Shown here in pieces: positions 42,603-43,228 of a stretch of DNA of 43,228 nucleotides. How positions within the stretch are numbered: the stretch's first letter is position 1; every line of letters starts with the position of its first letter. Source of the DNA: an uncultured Bacteroidota bacterium (GTDB taxonomy: Bacteria > Bacteroidota > Bacteroidia > Bacteroidales > WCHB1-69); NCBI GenBank assembly GCA_902774175.1, contig CACYHG010000012.1:1-43228 (forward strand). The letters are read 5' to 3'. The notes under the pieces are model-generated. The model did not search any database, was not told the DNA's origin, and saw only the letters and a program-made list of their open reading frames with translations. The position numbers were made by a program, and so were the translations under genes.

Positions 42603-43228
42603 ATGAAGAAGACAAAAAGCATCATTGCATCCATCCTGCTGCTTGCAGCCGCCTGCGGCATGGCGCAGGATGTGAACCTTTACCTCAACGGACAATGGGA
42701 ACTCAGCTATTGGAAACAGCCGCAAAAACCTGTCTGTTCGCCGGAAGAGATGGCCGCCGTAAAATACAAGACCATCCCCGCCACAGTGCCGGGCAATGTG
42801 GAGATCGACCTGATGAAGGCCGGGCTGATCAAAGACCCGCGCATCGGGAGCAACGTATATGACCTCCGCCCCTACGAGGCATACCAGTGGTGCTACAGCC
42901 GCCACTTTTTCGCCCCGCCGATGCACGAGGGGGAGACCTGCCTGCTGCATTTCGGCGGCATCGACTGCTTTGCCGAAATCTGGCTGAACGGCAAGCATGT
43001 CGGTTCGGCGCACAACATGATGATCGACTACGATTTTGACATAACTGAGCAGATGCGTCAGGGCGACAACCTGCTGCAGGTCATTCTGCGCTCCTCCGTC
43101 ATCGAGGGGCAGAAATATATGCTCGGCACCCTCAGCATCGGTGCTGCGGAGCCGGAATCCTATTTTTCAAAGAAGGCTCCGGAGGCGCTGTTCGTGCGCA
43201 AGGCCTGCAGCGGCTACGGCTTCATCCT
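42603..43228 (+). CDS. N-terminal part of a secreted glycoside hydrolase family 2 protein (3' end outside window)
   Basis: The frame is open from ATG 42603 to the window end, giving about 208 residues of a longer protein. A signal peptide (IIASILLLAAACGMAQD) precedes the GH2 sugar-binding jelly-roll domain. Typical features are LNGQWELSYWKQ, TIPATVPGNVEIDLMKAGLI, a DPRIGSN loop, RPYEAYQWCYSRHFF and LLHFGGIDCFAEIWLNGKHV, then DYDFDITEQMRQGDNLLQVI. The VPGNV start and IGSN segment resemble beta-mannosidase-type GH2 enzymes more than beta-galactosidases, but the catalytic domain is outside the window. It has its own strong promoter. Confidence 0.85.
   Translation, partial: MKKTKSIIASILLLAAACGMAQDVNLYLNGQWELSYWKQPQKPVCSPEEMAAVKYKTIPATVPGNVEIDLMKAGLIKDPRIGSNVYDLRPYEAYQWCYSRHFFAPPMHEGETCLLHFGGIDCFAEIWLNGKHVGSAHNMMIDYDFDITEQMRQGDNLLQVILRSSVIEGQKYMLGTLSIGAAEPESYFSKKAPEALFVRKACSGYGFI

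Noticed and set aside
42438..43013. Minus-strand open frame upstream of the aminotransferase
   Set aside because: It runs antisense to the GH2 gene and across both promoters, and has no family resemblance.

Overview
The window is chromosomal DNA of a Bacteroidetes bacterium, most likely order Bacteroidales. The evidence is: twelve copies of the phylum-specific TAnnTTTGC promoter element, a general scarcity of Shine-Dalgarno sequences, a secreted protein with a type IX secretion (T9SS) C-terminal sorting domain, a PorE-like OmpA protein, and the gene order queA-coaX-outer-membrane protein-TPR-lptC. Genus cannot be fixed from the sequence alone. No tRNA, rRNA, CRISPR array, insertion sequence or prophage was seen.

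Layout. 1-1206 (+): 3' end of an acyltransferase-like membrane protein, then a D-glutamate cyclase-type (DUF4392) gene. 1203-3571 (-): CvfB-like S1 protein and an M28 peptidase fused to a predicted outer-membrane beta-barrel. 3652-6104 is a small AT-richer accessory island on the minus strand: a MntA antitoxin with a truncated HepT toxin, a RelE-type toxin/antitoxin pair, and a broken AlbA/RecG-like regulator. Two copies of a roughly 50-bp promoter-containing repeat flank part of it. 6106-12203 (-): ABC-F ATPase, yidC, DUF721 gene, TPR protein and dut. 12345-15161 (+): tight operon of Bax-inhibitor-1 protein, DUF4369 lipoprotein, nth and truA. 15158-23156 (-): long operon queA-coaX-OMP-TPR-lptC, then a tandem pair of paralogous secreted proteins of unknown function, only one of which carries a T9SS tail. 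23391-28687 (+): pheT, C-terminal transketolase subunit, typA. 28766-32899 (-): PorE-like protein, TPR protein, rimM, rpsP. 33025-34619 (+): cinA and a DUF486 membrane protein. 34562-42411 (-): YD-repeat-like secreted protein, smpB, dsbD, pnp, rpsO and an aminotransferase split by a one-base frameshift. 42603 to the end (+): start of a GH2 glycosidase.

Most of the window is housekeeping: translation (pheT, rpsP, rimM, rpsO, typA, smpB, truA, queA), membrane insertion and envelope (yidC, lptC, dsbD), RNA decay (pnp) and nucleotide or DNA maintenance (dut, nth, cinA). The less ordinary parts are the peptidase/beta-barrel fusion, the tandem secreted paralogs, the decayed toxin-antitoxin island with its repeated promoter module, and a perfect inverted repeat just after the pheT promoter.
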